Source of the DNA: an uncultured Eubacteriaceae bacterium | Lineage (GTDB): Bacteria > Bacillota > Clostridia > Lachnospirales > CAG-274 | Direction: 5' to 3' | NCBI GenBank assembly: GCA_946497035.1 | Contig: CAMMIW010000007.1 | Span: forward strand, 1 to 64,000 | Length of the DNA stretch: 64,000 bases | In this document: one piece after another, positions 8,459 through 16,518 of the stretch | Numbering within the stretch: position 1 is the stretch's first letter | Layout: every line of letters begins with the position of its first letter | The notes under the pieces: model-generated | What the model saw: the letters and a program-made list of their open reading frames with translations, nothing else | Databases searched by the model: none | Told to the model about the DNA's origin: nothing | Program-made: the position numbers and the translations under genes

Positions 8459-10732
8459 ATGGCTATTTATACAGGCGATATGAATCGTGTAACAGGCTTA
8501 TCAGGTATGGATACTGAAAGTATGATAGACAAAATGATGAAAGCAGAAAGTGCTAAATATGAAAGAATGCAAAAAGAGGAGATTACCTTAACTTGGCGTC
8601 AAGAGGCATACAGACAAATGATTAAAAGTATGCAGGCTTTTCAAGATAAATGGTTTAGCACAAACCCTGCAAATAACATAGGGCTTACTTCTTCTTGGAA
8701 CAATTTTGTTACATCTGTAAAAGATTCTGCTGGTAAAGATAGTAGTGCTATTACTATAAAAAATGCTACTGCTGAAGGTAAATATGAAATGGAAGTTATT
8801 CAAGTTGCTCAAACTGAAAGTATGACTGGTAAAGATGTTCTTCAAAATGAACTTGCGACAGGTGCTACAGCAGACCAAATTTACCAAAATGTACAAGATT
8901 TAGAAGAACTTAACTTTAAGTTTGAGGTAGATGGTGTAGCAAAAGATATACAAATTACTAAAAAAGACTTGGATGCTGCTCAAGGATCAAGTAAGGAAGA
9001 AAAACTTAAAGAAGTATTAAATAAAAAGTTTGATGATGCTTTTGGTAAAGGTAAGGTAACTGTAGAAACAAATAAAGACAAGAAACTAGTGTTTAAAGGT
9101 AAAGCAGGTAGTGAAGTAACTATTAAAGAAGGTAAACCTATAACAAAAAATACTAGTACAACACATAATGATATTTTAAAAAGTGATGCAGAAGGTAAAT
9201 ATACACTTAAACTAGAATTTGGTGGAGAAGAATATACAATAGAAGCAAATTTTGCAAATGGTGATGATGCTGATAAAAGAATATCCAAACTAACAGAAGC
9301 ATTTAAAACTGCTAAAAAGGCTGACGGTTCGACCGTAGATATAAGTAAAAAAGTATCTTTAAAGCTTGAAAAAGAGGGAGAAAATTTAAAAATAACAAAT
9401 TTATCTGGTTTAGATGATTATAAAATATCTGGTAGTTTTACTGCTACTAATGGTAGTGTTTCTAGTACCACATTTAATACTGAAACAATAAGAAACAGTA
9501 GTAACTTAGATAAATTAGGATTTACTCAAAGTCAAGTTTCTACTAAAATAACGGAAAATACAACACTTTCTCAAGCAATAGGTGATGAATTTACTAAATT
9601 ATTTGATAAAAATCAAACACCACCTAATGGTATGCTTAATCAAGAGGGTTTATTAGAATTTAAACTTGGAGAAAAAACTATCACTATATCTCAACATGAC
9701 ACTATAGGTGGACTTATAAGAAAAGTAAATGATGCAGCAGCAGGCTTTGAATTAAGCTTTAATGGACTTACAGGACGCTTTAAAGTAGAGTCTACTCAAA
9801 GTGGTGAAAATGGTGCTGTAAATATATCAGACGCAAATGCTAAAAAGTTTTTAAACGTTTTAGGTATTGATGTAGATAATAAACAACAAAATGATCACTA
9901 TGTTCAAGGGCAAGATTCTAAATTTATAATAGACGGTATAGAAGTAAAGAAACCTACTAATGACATTAATATGGATGGTTTACAATTTACAATAAATGGT
10001 GTTACTAGTGGTAAAATTACTATAGAATCTAAACAAGATGTAGATGCTACATTTAAAAAAATAAAAGAATTTGTAGACGACTATAATAAATTAATAACAG
10101 ATTTAGAAAAAACTGTTAATGAAAAAAGAGAAAAATCTGGTAAATATGGATATTATGAACCACTTTTAGATGAACAGAAAAAAGCTATGAGCGAAGATGA
10201 AGTTAAAAAGTGGGAAGAACACGCAAAAAAAGGCTTACTGCATAATGATGAAATATTAGGTGGTATTTTATCAGATTTTCGTGGAATGATTTATGATAAT
10301 ATAGATATTGGTGGTGGTAAAACAATATCTTTATATGAAATAGGTATAACTACAGGATCTGACTATAACTCTGGAAAATTAACTATAGATGAAGAGAAAC
10401 TTAAAAAAGCAATAGCTGAAAGAGGCGAAGATATAACAAAAATGTTTACAACGCCTAAAACAGGTATTGCCGACAAAATGAAAAAAGTTGTAGATGATGC
10501 TATAGGTACAAAGGGTAGCCTTAGAAAAAAAGCAGGTATAGAAAATACATCATCTGTACATAGTAATGATATAAGCAAAGAGATGAAAGAGCTTGCTAAA
10601 AGAATGAAAGCTGAGCAAGAAAGACTATATACTAAGGAAATGAAATATTTTGATATGTTTGCTAGAATGGAAATGGCTATGAATAAACAAAACTCTCAAA
10701 TGAGTATGTTATTAGGTATGACGGGACAATAA
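8459..10732 (+). CDS. fliD: flagellar hook-associated protein 2 (filament cap)
   Basis: 757 residues, long for FliD (commonly 450-670). The N-terminal FliD domain is clear (GLSGMDTESMIDKMMKAESAKYERMQKEE), the C-terminal domain starts near 510 (KIKEFVDDYNKLITDLEKTVNEKREK) and the protein ends in the usual coiled coil (LAKRMKAEQERLYTKEMKYFDMFARME). The extra length is in the surface-exposed middle (about 130-400), which has Lys/Asp/Thr-rich beta segments. It caps the growing filament and folds exported flagellin. First gene of fliD - chaperone-like - flaG - fliS. Confidence 0.95.
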   Translation: MAIYTGDMNRVTGLSGMDTESMIDKMMKAESAKYERMQKEEITLTWRQEAYRQMIKSMQAFQDKWFSTNPANNIGLTSSWNNFVTSVKDSAGKDSSAITIKNATAEGKYEMEVIQVAQTESMTGKDVLQNELATGATADQIYQNVQDLEELNFKFEVDGVAKDIQITKKDLDAAQGSSKEEKLKEVLNKKFDDAFGKGKVTVETNKDKKLVFKGKAGSEVTIKEGKPITKNTSTTHNDILKSDAEGKYTLKLEFGGEEYTIEANFANGDDADKRISKLTEAFKTAKKADGSTVDISKKVSLKLEKEGENLKITNLSGLDDYKISGSFTATNGSVSSTTFNTETIRNSSNLDKLGFTQSQVSTKITENTTLSQAIGDEFTKLFDKNQTPPNGMLNQEGLLEFKLGEKTITISQHDTIGGLIRKVNDAAAGFELSFNGLTGRFKVESTQSGENGAVNISDANAKKFLNVLGIDVDNKQQNDHYVQGQDSKFIIDGIEVKKPTNDINMDGLQFTINGVTSGKITIESKQDVDATFKKIKEFVDDYNKLITDLEKTVNEKREKSGKYGYYEPLLDEQKKAMSEDEVKKWEEHAKKGLLHNDEILGGILSDFRGMIYDNIDIGGGKTISLYEIGITTGSDYNSGKLTIDEEKLKKAIAERGEDITKMFTTPKTGIADKMKKVVDDAIGTKGSLRKKAGIENTSSVHSNDISKEMKELAKRMKAEQERLYTKEMKYFDMFARMEMAMNKQNSQMSMLLGMTGQ

Positions 10733-10749
10733 TAGACTGGGAGATTTTT

Positions 10750-11181
10750 ATGGGTAATAAATTGAGCCTTTATATAGAAAAATTAAATATAAAAAAAAAT
10801 AATCTTAAAGAATTTTTAGACTATGTTTCTAGCAAAGACTTTAAAATATCTGAAGAAGAATTACAACATATAGAAAATTATCTTCAAAAGAGAGATAGCC
10901 TTTTAAAAGATTTAAAAGCTATAGAAAATGATATTAAAAATATAAATGTAACAAATGAAGAAAAAAATAATGAAATTGTTTTGACTATATGTAAAGAAAA
11001 TGATAATATTATATCAGAAATATTGGAACTAGACAAAAAAAATGAAGAAAAGTTTAGCAAAATATCAGATATGTTAAAAGGAAATGTAAAGGCTGTAAAA
11101 AATACGAGTAAGGTAAATAAAAGTTATTATGGAGCTTATACAAACCATATGATGGGAAGTTATTTTGATAGTAAAAGCTAA
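10750..11181 (+). CDS. coiled-coil protein in the position of a flagellar export chaperone (FliT/FlgN-like)
   Basis: 143 residues, almost entirely helical and charged with no cysteine-rich or membrane segments. It sits 17 bases after fliD and 19 before flaG, where Bacillus-type operons place small export chaperones such as FliT. I see no decisive motif, so the chaperone role rests on size, helicity and position. The C-terminus (YYGAYTNHMMGSYFDSKS) is not coiled coil and may be a binding tail. Confidence 0.6.
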   Translation: MGNKLSLYIEKLNIKKNNLKEFLDYVSSKDFKISEEELQHIENYLQKRDSLLKDLKAIENDIKNINVTNEEKNNEIVLTICKENDNIISEILELDKKNEEKFSKISDMLKGNVKAVKNTSKVNKSYYGAYTNHMMGSYFDSKS

Positions 11182-11200
11182 ACTAAGGAGGATTATTAAA

Positions 11201-11602
11201 ATGGAAGTTAATAAATTACAACTTAATTTTAGTGGAGCAGAAAATAATGCTGCAAAAAATATGGCAAGAAATAATATGACAAAAAATGTTACTAACACAC
11301 AAAATGTTAAAGCCGTAAGTGGTGTAAGCAAGGAAGCGAAACTAGATAACGATAACAAAGGTAACAAAGGTACAGGGTATGATGAAAAAGTAGATAAGCT
11401 TTTAAACGAGGTAAACGAAAAGTTTAAAATAGCTAACAGAGAGTTTCAATACAAAGTACATGAAAAAACAAATAGATTTATTGTATCAGTTAAAGATACA
11501 GAATCTGGCAAAGTAATAAGAGAGATACCTTCAGAGGAAAGCTTAGATTTTTTTGCTAAAATGTTAGAAATGGCAGGCTTATTAGTAGACGAAAAAAGCT
11601 AA
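11201..11602 (+). CDS. flaG: FlaG family flagellar protein
   Basis: 133 residues from the ATG at 11201, which has AAGGAGG 8 bases upstream; an in-frame ATG at 11165 lies inside the preceding gene. The N-terminal 60 residues are polar and low complexity, the C-terminal 75 are the FlaG domain (VNEKFKIANREFQYKVHEKT, then RFIVSVKDTESGKVIREIPSEESLDFFAKMLEMAGLLVDE). FlaG proteins affect filament length and are regularly adjacent to fliD and fliS, as here. Confidence 0.9.
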   Translation: MEVNKLQLNFSGAENNAAKNMARNNMTKNVTNTQNVKAVSGVSKEAKLDNDNKGNKGTGYDEKVDKLLNEVNEKFKIANREFQYKVHEKTNRFIVSVKDTESGKVIREIPSEESLDFFAKMLEMAGLLVDEKS

Positions 11603-11622
11603 TGTCATTTTAGGAGGTAAAA

Positions 11623-12003
11623 ATGTATAGACAAAATCCATACACTAAGATAAAGGAAAATGCTATAAATACAGCTACACCAGAAGATTTAACATTAATG
11701 TTATATGATGGTGCTTTAAAATTTGCCAATAGAGCTGCTATAGCTATAGAAAAGAAAAATTATACAGATGCTAACATGTATATCCAAAAAACAAAGGATA
11801 TAATAAGAGAGTTTCAGATTACTTTAAATATGGACTATGAAATATCAACACAGCTATATGAGGCATATGAATATATGCACTATAGATTAACACAGGCTAA
11901 TATTAAAAAAGACTTGGAAATATTAAACGAAGTGATAGATCATATAAGATTATTTAGAGATACTTGGAAAGAGGCTATGAAAATAGCAAGAGCTTCTAGA
12001 TAA
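11623..12003 (+). CDS. fliS: flagellin export chaperone
   Basis: 126 residues, the normal FliS length. The N-terminal NPYTKIKENAINTATPEDLTLMLYDGALKFANRA segment and the all-helical remainder (ISTQLYEAYEYMHYRLTQANIKKDLEIL) are typical. FliS binds the C-terminus of flagellin in the cytosol and keeps it from polymerising before export. It directly precedes the two flagellin genes; a terminator follows. Confidence 0.95.
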   Translation: MYRQNPYTKIKENAINTATPEDLTLMLYDGALKFANRAAIAIEKKNYTDANMYIQKTKDIIREFQITLNMDYEISTQLYEAYEYMHYRLTQANIKKDLEILNEVIDHIRLFRDTWKEAMKIARASR

Positions 12004-12015
12004 TATAAAAAATTT

Positions 12016-12047
12016 AAAGGGCTAAAGATTTTATTTAGCCCTTTTTT
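12016..12047 (+). terminator. intrinsic terminator after fliS
   Basis: Perfect 11-bp stem AAAGGGCTAAA / TTTAGCCCTTT (12016-12026 with 12034-12044), 7-nt loop, T tract to 12047. It separates the fliD operon from the flagellin genes. Confidence 0.92.
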
Positions 12048-12145
12048 AATGTCCTTTTTATAAGGCTATTAGCTCATAAATTATTATATAACATTAAATA
12101 TTTTAATATATTTAAAAAAATTTTAAAAAATTTTAAAAAAGGTGT

Positions 12146-12171
12146 TAAGTATATAAAAAAAACACCGATAT
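12146..12171 (+). promoter_or_regulatory. sigma-28 (SigD)-type promoter of flagellin gene 1
   Basis: TAAG at 12146-12149, 14 bases, then ACCGATAT at 12164-12171, close to TAAA-N15-GCCGATAA. An inverted repeat GGTGTT / AACACC (12141-12146, 12161-12166) brackets the spacer. The implied untranslated leader is about 170 nt. Confidence 0.7.
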
Positions 12172-12234
12172 ATAAATTGTAGATGATAATAAAATAGTCA
12201 AATTAAAATTTATCATTTCAATTGCGAATATATA

Positions 12235-12274
12235 CCTCCCGTATTTTCCCTCGAACAAATTTTCGGGGGGGGGG
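12235..12274 (+). other. poly-G tract and pairing C-rich segments in the flagellin 1 leader
   Basis: Ten consecutive G (12265-12274) in an otherwise AT-rich leader. CCCTCGAA (12248-12255) can pair with TTCGGGGG at the start of the G run. CCTCC at 12235-12239 is complementary to the flagellin Shine-Dalgarno GGAGG at 12333-12337. The bases are seen directly; any switching role is inferred. Confidence 0.5.
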
Positions 12275-12300
12275 TATGACTTTTAATAACATTTAATAAC

Positions 12301-12338
12301 AAGTAACAAAGGAATGTTACTTTTTAAATCAAGGAGGA
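12301..12338 (+). promoter_or_regulatory. CsrA-type GGA-loop hairpin plus Shine-Dalgarno, flagellin 1 leader
   Basis: Stem AAGTAAC / GTTACTT (12301-12307 with 12316-12322) closes the 8-nt loop AAAGGAAT with a GGA. The Shine-Dalgarno AAGGAGG (12331-12337) supplies a second GGA. This matches the two-site CsrA arrangement known from Bacillus hag mRNA. The same hairpin, with a compensatory base-pair change, precedes flagellin 2. Confidence 0.65.
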
Positions 12339-12346
12339 AAAATATT

Positions 12347-13909
12347 ATGGCAATGAATACAGTTATTAATACAAATATGAGAGCTCTTACAGCTCACAGA
12401 AACCTATCAACAGTAGGTGCTAGACAAAATAAAGCTAACCAAAGATTATCTTCTGGTAAAAAAATTAACTCAGCAGCAGATGATGCAGCAGGTTTAGCAA
12501 TCTCTGAAAAAATGAAAGCTCAAATCAAAGGTTTAGATATGGCTTCTAAAAACTCTGAAGATGCTATTAGCTTAATCCAAACAGCTGAAGGTTCTTTAAC
12601 AGAAGTAAACAATATGTTAACAAGAGTTAGAGAGCTTACTGTTCAAGCAGCTAACGATACTAACCAACAAGAAGATAGAGTTAAAATAGCTGAAGAGGTA
12701 GCAAGCCTTTTAACAGAAATTGATTCTATTTCAAGCAGAACAGAGTTTAATGAGAAAAAGCTTAATGATGGTTCTTTCCAAGATGGTTTCTTCCAAATTG
12801 GTGCTAATGCAGGCCAAAAATTAGATTTAGGTATCGGTAATATGTCTGTATTTGGTATAGGAATGGATGAAATTATGGATACTTTTGGACTTGAAAAAAA
12901 AGTTGATTTAGATCCTAAATCTGATGTTAAGGGTGTTGTTGTTCCAGATAGTGTAGCTAAAACTACTTCAAGTTTTACGGTAGCTGCATTAACAGGTCAA
13001 GGTACTAGCGATTTAACAACAGCTACAATTACCATGAAAATTGAGGTAAAAGGTCAAAATCAAGAATTAAAGTTAAATCTTGATTTAAGTGCAGTTAAAG
13101 CTAACGCAAGTGAAACAACATTGGCAGCAGAAATAGCTAATCAATTAAATAAGAATGAAGATTTCAGCAAGTATTTTAAAGCAACTTCTGCAGCTGGTAA
13201 AGTTAGTTTTGAAGCATTAGATGTTGGTGGAGAAGTGACGGTTGGTCAAGGTACTGGGGCAGCTGGTGATATTGCAATTACATATGGTAAAGATAGTGCT
13301 GCTAATAATGTTGCCGGTGGTAATTTAACTTATGCAGCTGCTAATTCTACAAAAGGAAGTTATGGTACAATTGATATTGATAAACTACAAGTTGGGGAAA
13401 AATTTACTATAGCAGGAAAGACATTCACTAAAGTAGAGGCAGGAAATCCAGATAAAGTTCCTGGAGGATTTAATACTAGAGATGAACTGACAGCAATTTT
13501 AAAGGCAGATGGTGTTTCTGCATCTAATGGAGCGGGTGCTGGTGAAATTATATTAAACTATGCAGAAGATAGAAGTTCATTATCAGGTACATACTCTGTA
13601 AGCTCTAAAGATGTAAGTGATAAAGGTAAAGAATTTTCAAATTTATTAGATAGTATTGATGAATCTTTAAAAACAGTAACTACACAAAGATCTAAGCTTG
13701 GTGCTAACCAAAACAGATTAGAATACACTATAAACAACTTAAACATCACTAGTGAAAACTTATCAGCAGCTAAATCTCGTATAGAAGATACAGATATGGC
13801 TAAAGAGATGATGAACTTAACATCAGCTAACGTATTACAACAAGCAGCTACATCTATGCTTGCTCAAGCTAACCAAGCTCCACAAAGTATAACTCAATTA
13901 TTAGGTTAA
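12347..13909 (+). CDS. fliC: flagellin 1
   Basis: 520 residues from the ATG at 12347 (AAGGAGG 9 bases upstream); an in-frame ATG at 12314 lies in the leader hairpin and is not a real start. The N-terminal D0/D1 helices (MAMNTVINTNMRALTAHRNL, LSSGKKINSAADDAAGLAIS) and C-terminal D1/D0 helices (NITSENLSAAKSRIEDTDMA, ending APQSITQLLG) are canonical. The middle (about 185-425) is a large surface domain rich in Ala, Gly, Thr. It is exported through the flagellar channel and polymerises into the filament. Nearly identical to flagellin 2 at both ends, divergent in the middle. Confidence 0.96.
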   Translation: MAMNTVINTNMRALTAHRNLSTVGARQNKANQRLSSGKKINSAADDAAGLAISEKMKAQIKGLDMASKNSEDAISLIQTAEGSLTEVNNMLTRVRELTVQAANDTNQQEDRVKIAEEVASLLTEIDSISSRTEFNEKKLNDGSFQDGFFQIGANAGQKLDLGIGNMSVFGIGMDEIMDTFGLEKKVDLDPKSDVKGVVVPDSVAKTTSSFTVAALTGQGTSDLTTATITMKIEVKGQNQELKLNLDLSAVKANASETTLAAEIANQLNKNEDFSKYFKATSAAGKVSFEALDVGGEVTVGQGTGAAGDIAITYGKDSAANNVAGGNLTYAAANSTKGSYGTIDIDKLQVGEKFTIAGKTFTKVEAGNPDKVPGGFNTRDELTAILKADGVSASNGAGAGEIILNYAEDRSSLSGTYSVSSKDVSDKGKEFSNLLDSIDESLKTVTTQRSKLGANQNRLEYTINNLNITSENLSAAKSRIEDTDMAKEMMNLTSANVLQQAATSMLAQANQAPQSITQLLG

Positions 13910-14024
13910 TAAATAGTTCTTTAGTTTTATAATTGAGTTAATGTAGCTTAGAAGATAATAGAGGTTTGCTTTGTTGGTTTATTTGTTTTGTATTGTATGT
14001 ATAATAACCTTTTGATTAAATAAT

Positions 14025-14054
14025 TTGACTATTATTATATATTATCATTTTAAT
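14025..14054 (+). promoter_or_regulatory. candidate sigma-A-type promoter of flagellin gene 2
   Basis: TTGACT at 14025-14030, 18 bases, TTTAAT at 14049-14054. I see no CCGATA-type -10 here, unlike the first flagellin gene. The -10 is overlapped by an inverted repeat, ATCATTTTAATT / AATTAAATGAT (14044-14055, 14060-14070), which could be an operator or part of the leader fold. A weaker alternative -10 (TATAAT) is at 14000-14005. Confidence 0.4.
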
Positions 14055-14070
14055 TAAGCAATTAAATGAT

Positions 14071-14107
14071 AGCAACAAAGGAATGTTGCTTTTTAAATCA
14101 AGGAGGA
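14071..14107 (+). promoter_or_regulatory. CsrA-type GGA-loop hairpin plus Shine-Dalgarno, flagellin 2 leader
   Basis: Stem AGCAAC / GTTGCT (14071-14076 with 14085-14090) around the identical loop AAAGGAAT, then TTTTTAAATCAAGGAGG. Relative to flagellin 1 one stem pair changed from T-A to C-G on both sides, so the structure is conserved, not just the sequence. Confidence 0.65.
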
Positions 14108-14115
14108 AAATTATT

Positions 14116-15714
14116 ATGGCAATGAATACAGTTATTAATACTAATATGAGAGCTCTTACAGCTCATAGAAACCTATCAACAGTAGGTGCTAGACAAAACA
14201 AAGCAAACCAAAGATTATCTTCTGGTAAAAAAATCAACTCTGCAGCAGATGATGCAGCAGGTTTAGCAATCTCTGAAAAAATGAAAGCTCAAATCAAAGG
14301 TTTAGATATGGCTTCTAAAAACTCTGAAGATGCTATTAGCTTAATCCAAACAGCTGAAGGTTCTTTAACAGAAGTAAACAATATGTTAACAAGAGTTAGA
14401 GAGCTTACTGTTCAAGCAGCTAACGATACTAACCAACAAGAAGATAGAGTTAAAATAGCAGAAGAGGTAGCTAGCCTTTTAACAGAAATTGACTCTATTT
14501 CAAGCAGAACAGAATTTAATGAGAAAAAACTTAATGATGGCTCTTTCCAAAATGGTTTCTTCCAAATTGGTGCTAATGCAGGGCAAAAATTAGATTTAGG
14601 TATCGGTAATATGTCTGTATTTGGTATTGGTATGGATGAAATTATGGAGACTTTTGGTGTTGAGAAGAAAGTTGAATTAAACACTACTTCATCTCAAGTT
14701 GGAGTTGTTGCAGATGGTGTTCAATCTAGCTCAAAAATAACTATTGCAAATGCCACACTAACAGGTAATAATAATGATGCTAAACTATCTACAGCAACAG
14801 TAACATTTAAATATACTGAAAATGGAGAAGCGAAAGAATTAAATTTAAAAGTTGATTTAAGTTCTGTTAAAGTTGATGGGGCTAATAAGAATCAATTTAA
14901 TGCTGCTGATATAGCAAATGCGTTAGCAGATCAGTTAAATAAAAATACAGATGTAAATGGAAAATTTGAATTTAGTAGTAATGGTGGCGATTTGACTATA
15001 AAAACAATTGATAATGGTGGAGAGATTGTTTTTGGTACTACTGTTAATGATTTTAAAATAACATATGATAATGCTACAGGTACGACAGCTGCAGGTACAG
15101 TAGGTGCAGGTCAAGCTGGTGCAGGTACAACGGCTACAGGTTATCATAATAGAATAGATTTTAAAAATTTAGCTGAAGGTGAAACCATAACTATAGCAGG
15201 AAAAACATTTACTAAAGTTGCAGCTGATAAAGTTGGAGAAAAGGCTAATTCTTTTAGTACTATTGATGAGTTACAAAATCTTCTTGCAAATGAAGGAATA
15301 ACAAGTTCTCAGAAGAATGCTGCTGGTGCTGCTGCTGGTACTGATATTTTACAATTAGATACAGTAGATCATCAAAATAGTGGTTTATCAGGTACATACA
15401 GTGTAAGTTCAAAAGATGTATCAGATCAAGGTAAAGATTTTTCTAAATTATTAGATAATATTGATGAATCTTTAAAAGCCGTAACTACACAAAGATCTAA
15501 GCTTGGTGCTAATCAAAACAGATTAGAATACACTATAAACAACTTAAATATTACTAGTGAAAACTTATCAGCAGCTAAATCTCGTATAGAAGATACAGAT
15601 ATGGCTAAAGAGATGATGAACTTAACATCAGCTAACGTATTACAACAAGCAGCTACATCTATGCTTGCTCAAGCTAACCAAGCTCCACAAAGCATAACTC
15701 AATTATTAGGTTAA
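14116..15714 (+). CDS. fliC: flagellin 2
   Basis: 532 residues from the ATG at 14116 (AAGGAGG 8 bases upstream). Residues 1-about 185 and the last 100 are almost the same as in flagellin 1, also at the DNA level, while the central domain (about 190-430) differs in sequence and carries Ala/Gly/Thr-rich linkers such as AAGTVGAGQAGAG. A recent duplication with later change of the exposed region, or gene conversion of the ends, would explain this. No terminator is evident between the two genes; one follows this gene. Confidence 0.96.
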   Translation: MAMNTVINTNMRALTAHRNLSTVGARQNKANQRLSSGKKINSAADDAAGLAISEKMKAQIKGLDMASKNSEDAISLIQTAEGSLTEVNNMLTRVRELTVQAANDTNQQEDRVKIAEEVASLLTEIDSISSRTEFNEKKLNDGSFQNGFFQIGANAGQKLDLGIGNMSVFGIGMDEIMETFGVEKKVELNTTSSQVGVVADGVQSSSKITIANATLTGNNNDAKLSTATVTFKYTENGEAKELNLKVDLSSVKVDGANKNQFNAADIANALADQLNKNTDVNGKFEFSSNGGDLTIKTIDNGGEIVFGTTVNDFKITYDNATGTTAAGTVGAGQAGAGTTATGYHNRIDFKNLAEGETITIAGKTFTKVAADKVGEKANSFSTIDELQNLLANEGITSSQKNAAGAAAGTDILQLDTVDHQNSGLSGTYSVSSKDVSDQGKDFSKLLDNIDESLKAVTTQRSKLGANQNRLEYTINNLNITSENLSAAKSRIEDTDMAKEMMNLTSANVLQQAATSMLAQANQAPQSITQLLG

Positions 15715-15730
15715 TAAATATTAACAAACT

Positions 15731-15758
15731 AAAAGAACTGGATAACCAGTTCTTTTTT
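15731..15758 (+). terminator. intrinsic terminator after flagellin 2
   Basis: Perfect stem AAAAGAACTGG / CCAGTTCTTTT with loop ATAA, followed by a T run. Confidence 0.95.
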
Positions 15759-15855
15759 TATTTATACAATTAAGATGTGACTTAATATTTTAGATGAAAA
15801 ATTATAACCGGTTTTTTGTTTTAATTTTTATGAATAAAATATTTAGGAACATCTG

Positions 15856-15880
15856 TTTTTGAATACAAAGTATTCAAAAA
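15856..15880. promoter_or_regulatory. palindrome upstream of the phosphoesterase promoter
   Basis: Perfect 11-bp inverted repeat TTTTTGAATAC-AAA-GTATTCAAAAA. It ends 15 bases before the -35 of the promoter at 15896. An operator is plausible; no T tract that would make it a terminator follows. Confidence 0.4.
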
Positions 15881-15895
15881 ATTGATACAAATATA

Positions 15896-15924
15896 TTGAA
15901 GATAATTTATTTTTGTTATATAAT
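15896..15924 (+). promoter_or_regulatory. sigma-A-type promoter for the phosphoesterase and HAD genes
   Basis: TTGAAG at 15896-15901, 17-bp spacer, TATAAT at 15919-15924; the ATG is 40 bases further on. Confidence 0.6.
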
Positions 15925-15964
15925 ATATTATCATTAATAAAGAAAAATGAAAGAAGGTTTTTAA

Positions 15965-16510
15965 ATGAAAATTTTATTTGCATCTGATCTTCACGGCTCA
16001 ATGTTTTATTGTAATTGTTTATTAGATATTATAAAAAATGAAAATCCAGATAAAATTGTTTTATTAGGAGATATTCTTTATCACGGACCTAGAAATCCTT
16101 TGCCTAAAGATTATAACCCACAAGATGTTTTTAAAGCTTTAAATAGCATTAAAGATAAAATTATTTGTGTGCGTGGTAATTGTGATTCTGAGGTTGATCA
16201 AATGGTTTTAGATTTTCCTATTATGGCCGATTATACTATTTTAAATGTAGATAATATAAATTTATTTTTAACTCATGGACATCTTTATAATAAGGATAAT
16301 ATGCCTAATATAAATGATGGAGACTTTTTAATACACGGGCACACACATATCCATACTATAGAAAAATTAGAAAAAGCTACTTATATAAACCCAGGCTCAA
16401 TATGTATGCCTAAAGAAAATCAAGAAAATAGCTATATGATATATGAAAATAAAAATTTCATTATAAAAAATTTACAAGGAAAAGAGCTAAAATCTTTAAA
16501 ATTAGCTTAG
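15965..16510 (+). CDS. YfcE/MJ0936-type calcineurin-like phosphodiesterase
   Basis: 181 residues, full length for the family. All metallophosphoesterase blocks are visible: ASDLHG, LLGDILYHGP, VRGNCDSEVD, LFLTHGH and LIHGHTHIH, giving a dinuclear metal centre. E. coli YfcE hydrolyses phosphodiesters in vitro; the natural substrate is not known. It is cotranscribed with the HAD gene 8 bases downstream. Confidence 0.9.
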   Translation: MKILFASDLHGSMFYCNCLLDIIKNENPDKIVLLGDILYHGPRNPLPKDYNPQDVFKALNSIKDKIICVRGNCDSEVDQMVLDFPIMADYTILNVDNINLFLTHGHLYNKDNMPNINDGDFLIHGHTHIHTIEKLEKATYINPGSICMPKENQENSYMIYENKNFIIKNLQGKELKSLKLA

Positions 16511-16518
16511 GTTAAATT

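Noticed and set aside
12314-12346. Upstream in-frame start giving flagellin an extra leader (also at 14083)
   Set aside because: The ATG lies in the loop and stem of the regulatory hairpin, and AAGGAGG sits between it and the canonical MAMNTVIN start.
14412-15147. Minus-strand open frames within the flagellin genes
   Set aside because: Low-complexity mirror frames without ribosome binding sites, produced by the codon bias of the flagellins.
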